Shown: positions 4,338-6,382 of the stretch, one piece after another
Layout: each line of letters starts with the position of its first letter
How positions within the stretch are numbered: the stretch's first letter is position 1
Assembly (NCBI GenBank): GCA_030607235.1
Contig: JAUWEX010000076.1
Coordinates: forward strand, 1 to 6,382
Length of the DNA: 6,382 bases
Source of the DNA: Planctomycetota bacterium
GTDB taxonomy: Bacteria > Planctomycetota > B129-G9
Reading direction: 5' to 3'
The notes under the pieces: generated by a model
The model's input: the letters and a program-made list of their open reading frames with translations, nothing else
The model's database searches: none
Told to the model about the DNA's origin: nothing
Program-made: the position numbers and the translations under genes

Positions 4338-6382
4338 ATGTACGATAGGGTTGCGTGGAAAATCGTCCTCATAGTTTTGGTTATAGGGATGTGCGTATAT
4401 TTTGCGTTTCCACCGCTTGACGGGATGGTGGAGGATGTCCCCGGCAAGCTAGGCTTGGCGCCTGACCTCGCAGGCGGAACCTTGCTTGAATTGTCGGTTT
4501 CCGATCCCGGCGCTCGCGACAGCGTCCTCGAAACGCTTATAAAACGCCAAGACAGTACCGGCATGAAGGGCCTCCAGATTGTCGCTGTCGGAACCCGCAA
4601 CATTCAGATCATCGCGCCCAGCGGCAACAGCGACGACGTCGAGGCGATCCTTAAACAGAGTGTGCTTGAATTCAAAGTCGAGGCGCCCAAAGACGCGGTA
4701 AAGGCTTACGGCGACCAGTTGGCAGCGGCAAATATAACAGATTATACAAAGGGCCTGCCCGAGCCGATTGACTCGAATTATACGGCTTACGTTCTGATCC
4801 GCGAAAGCAAGGGCGGCGTCAAGTCCGTCGACTGGATACTGGTCGAAAGTGCAGCGAAACTCAAGGGTTCGGACTTTGCCAAATTCTCCGCAACCGAGGA
4901 CGGAGATCGCAGGCCTGCCGTTGGTTTCAGACTGGAGACCAGCGCAGCGCAGGAATTCGGCGAACTGACGGCCCGATTGCATGAGGAAGGTCGCCGACTT
5001 GCGATCATTCTCGATGGCAAATGCATTTCAGCGCCGGGAGTAGAGGAAGCCATTCGCGGCGGTAACGGCATCATCTCCATGGGCGGCGGCGATAACGCCG
5101 AAATCCAGAAGCAGCGGCAGGACTTGCTCACCAACCTCGACGCCGGCGCATTGAAGACACCGATTACCGTGCTGTCTATTCGTTCGACATCGGCCACGCT
5201 CGGAGCCGAATCCGTTGCCAAGGGTGTTCGCGCCATCGTCATCGGCCTGCTGGGGGTGCTGGTGTTCATGGCGATATATTACTGGGGCACGGGGCTGGTG
5301 GCTAACCTGGCGCTGGTTCTTAACCTGATAATCCTGCTGGGGCTGTTGTGCGTGTTCAATGCCACGTTCTCCCTGCTGGGTATCGCCAGTCTCATCCTGA
5401 CGATCGGTATGGCGATCGACGCCAACATCCTTGTCTTCGAGCGCATCCGCGAAGAAATAAACTCCGGCAAGGCGCTCAAGGGCGCGCTCACGTCGGGCTA
5501 CAAGCGGGCGTTTTCGACGATCATCGACGCCAACATCACTACCGTCGGGACCGCGGCAATCCTGTTGTGGTTCAGCGGCAGCGGCCCGATCAAATCTTTT
5601 GCGATCGTGTTGATCGTCGGCATTATTGCGAGTATGTTTACCGCGCTGTTCGTAACCCGCACGGTATTTTCGCTCCTGATACGCGCCGGCATATTCCGCG
5701 ACGCGAAGATGCGGCAAGCGTTCAAGCGTCCGAATTTCCAGTTCGGTAAAATCGTCCATGTTACCAAATACGTCTCGATAATCGTCATAGTCATCGGTGT
5801 CGGTTTCTTTGTTTCCAGAGGCTCGCAGAACTTCGGCATCGACTTCCTCGGCGGCGGTCAGTACCGAATCGGCCTGACTTCCGACATGAGCGCCGCACAG
5901 ATGCGCGATAAATTGCACGAACTCGCTCCCGACTTCAAGGCGCCCGAGGTTCTCCAGATGGAGACCGCCGAAGAGGGCGGTTTGTTCGCGAAGGAATTTG
6001 TCGTTCGAATATCCTTCTCCGGCATTGAGGCCATAGTCGAGCGCAGCGGTATGGCCGACTCCCTGCCGCAGGACAAGTGGGTCGATTACGTAAAGGGCGA
6101 GATCGTTACGATGTTCTCCGACGACTTCCCCAACGAACCCTTCGTGCAGGACAAATCGAAAACCCGTTATTCCGAGATTAACATTACGGTATCCTACGAC
6201 AAGGAACTCGGAACGGAACAAAAGGTAAAAGACAGAATCACAAGCGCCATCGATATCGCTAAACGGGATATTGAAAATCTGATTGGCGATGTGCCGGGCT
6301 TCAAGAAGACCGTAACCGAAGCCGGACCCGATTACGCCAGGTATTTCAAGGTCTCGTTGACCGGCTTTCTGTATCCGGGTGC
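4338..6382 (+). CDS. secDF: Fused protein translocase subunit SecDF (3' end beyond window)
   Basis: SecDF is the proton-driven membrane component that helps pull secreted proteins across the inner membrane after SecA. The frame stays open to the window edge: 681 codons plus two bases. The SecD half has TM1 (about 7-25), PDLAGGTLLEL (42-52, the D-L-x-G-G-T block) and a large extracytoplasmic domain to about 296. TM2-TM6 follow (about 297-316, 319-340, 345-366, 400-413, 419-445). Key motifs are LTIGMAIDANILVFERIREE (354-373), where Asp361 aligns with the proton-relay Asp340 of Thermus SecDF, and FSTIIDANITT (392-402). The SecF half begins with a helix at 478-493 and NFGIDFLGGGQ (498-508), its G-I-D-F-x-G-G block. 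The segment from about 495 to 681 contains no further membrane helix, so SecF TM2-TM6 must lie beyond the edge. The residues before TM2 read STSATLGAES (283-292) where many SecDs have V-G-P-x-L-G. It is probably co-transcribed with yajC. Confidence 0.96.
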   Translation, partial: MYDRVAWKIVLIVLVIGMCVYFAFPPLDGMVEDVPGKLGLAPDLAGGTLLELSVSDPGARDSVLETLIKRQDSTGMKGLQIVAVGTRNIQIIAPSGNSDDVEAILKQSVLEFKVEAPKDAVKAYGDQLAAANITDYTKGLPEPIDSNYTAYVLIRESKGGVKSVDWILVESAAKLKGSDFAKFSATEDGDRRPAVGFRLETSAAQEFGELTARLHEEGRRLAIILDGKCISAPGVEEAIRGGNGIISMGGGDNAEIQKQRQDLLTNLDAGALKTPITVLSIRSTSATLGAESVAKGVRAIVIGLLGVLVFMAIYYWGTGLVANLALVLNLIILLGLLCVFNATFSLLGIASLILTIGMAIDANILVFERIREEINSGKALKGALTSGYKRAFSTIIDANITTVGTAAILLWFSGSGPIKSFAIVLIVGIIASMFTALFVTRTVFSLLIRAGIFRDAKMRQAFKRPNFQFGKIVHVTKYVSIIVIVIGVGFFVSRGSQNFGIDFLGGGQYRIGLTSDMSAAQMRDKLHELAPDFKAPEVLQMETAEEGGLFAKEFVVRISFSGIEAIVERSGMADSLPQDKWVDYVKGEIVTMFSDDFPNEPFVQDKSKTRYSEINITVSYDKELGTEQKVKDRITSAIDIAKRDIENLIGDVPGFKKTVTEAGPDYARYFKVSLTGFLYPG

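Noticed and set aside
4291..4374. Short upstream frames (ATG at 4291 and 4295) that overlap the secDF start, considered as a regulatory leader peptide like VemP or SecM
   Set aside because: They lack a good ribosome binding site, are not hydrophobic, and show no arrest-like motif. Overlap with the secDF start is likely chance.
4377..4397. Cys19 in SecDF TM1 as a lipobox
   Set aside because: The preceding residues are IGM, with Met at -1, which does not fit a signal peptidase II site. SecD proteins are anchored by this helix uncleaved.
5028..6221. Long minus-strand open frame (397 codons) opposite secDF
   Set aside because: The plus strand here encodes conserved SecDF membrane helices and motifs. 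The antisense product has no family resemblance and lacks a supported start.

Overview
The window comes from a GC-rich bacterial chromosome and holds six protein-coding genes in two divergent transcription units. The lineage cannot be proved from this sequence. Two lipobox-bearing proteins, YajC beside a fused SecD-SecF protein, and a SpoIID-family lipoprotein outside any sporulation context suggest a Gram-negative-type (two-membrane) bacterium. My low-confidence guess is the PVC/Planctomycetota neighbourhood, where fused SecDF is common.

Minus-strand unit, transcribed from about 3787 down to about 181. Gene order is queH (epoxyqueuosine reductase, 3769-3212), a SpoIID/LytB-domain lipoprotein (3189-1861), tgt (tRNA-guanine transglycosylase, 1864-758) and a small HEAT-like lipoprotein (717-181). 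Gaps are 22 nt, a 4-nt overlap and 40 nt, so this looks like one operon. QueH and Tgt act in the same pathway: Tgt puts preQ1 into the anticodon loop of GUN tRNAs, and QueH performs the last step, epoxyqueuosine to queuosine. The envelope gene between them is not an obvious pathway partner.

Plus-strand unit, starting at about 3893. A consensus-like sigma-70 promoter precedes yajC (3933-4262) and secDF (4338 to beyond the right edge). YajC and SecDF form the accessory complex of the Sec translocon that uses the proton-motive force to help export. The secDF frame is open to the last base: 681 codons are visible, covering all of SecD and the start of SecF.

The 163-bp gap 3770-3932 is a divergent promoter region with a recognisable -35/-10 pair on each strand. 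At the left edge (1-180) there is an intrinsic terminator at 111-153. Its G-U pairs and T-run show that it serves a plus-strand transcript entering from outside the window, convergent with the queH-tgt operon.

I found no RNA gene, mobile element, CRISPR array or obvious undescribed system. The points most worth checking are the queuosine/envelope gene mixture, the broken-up version of the classical tgt-yajC-secD-secF cluster, and the long SecF extracytoplasmic loop.
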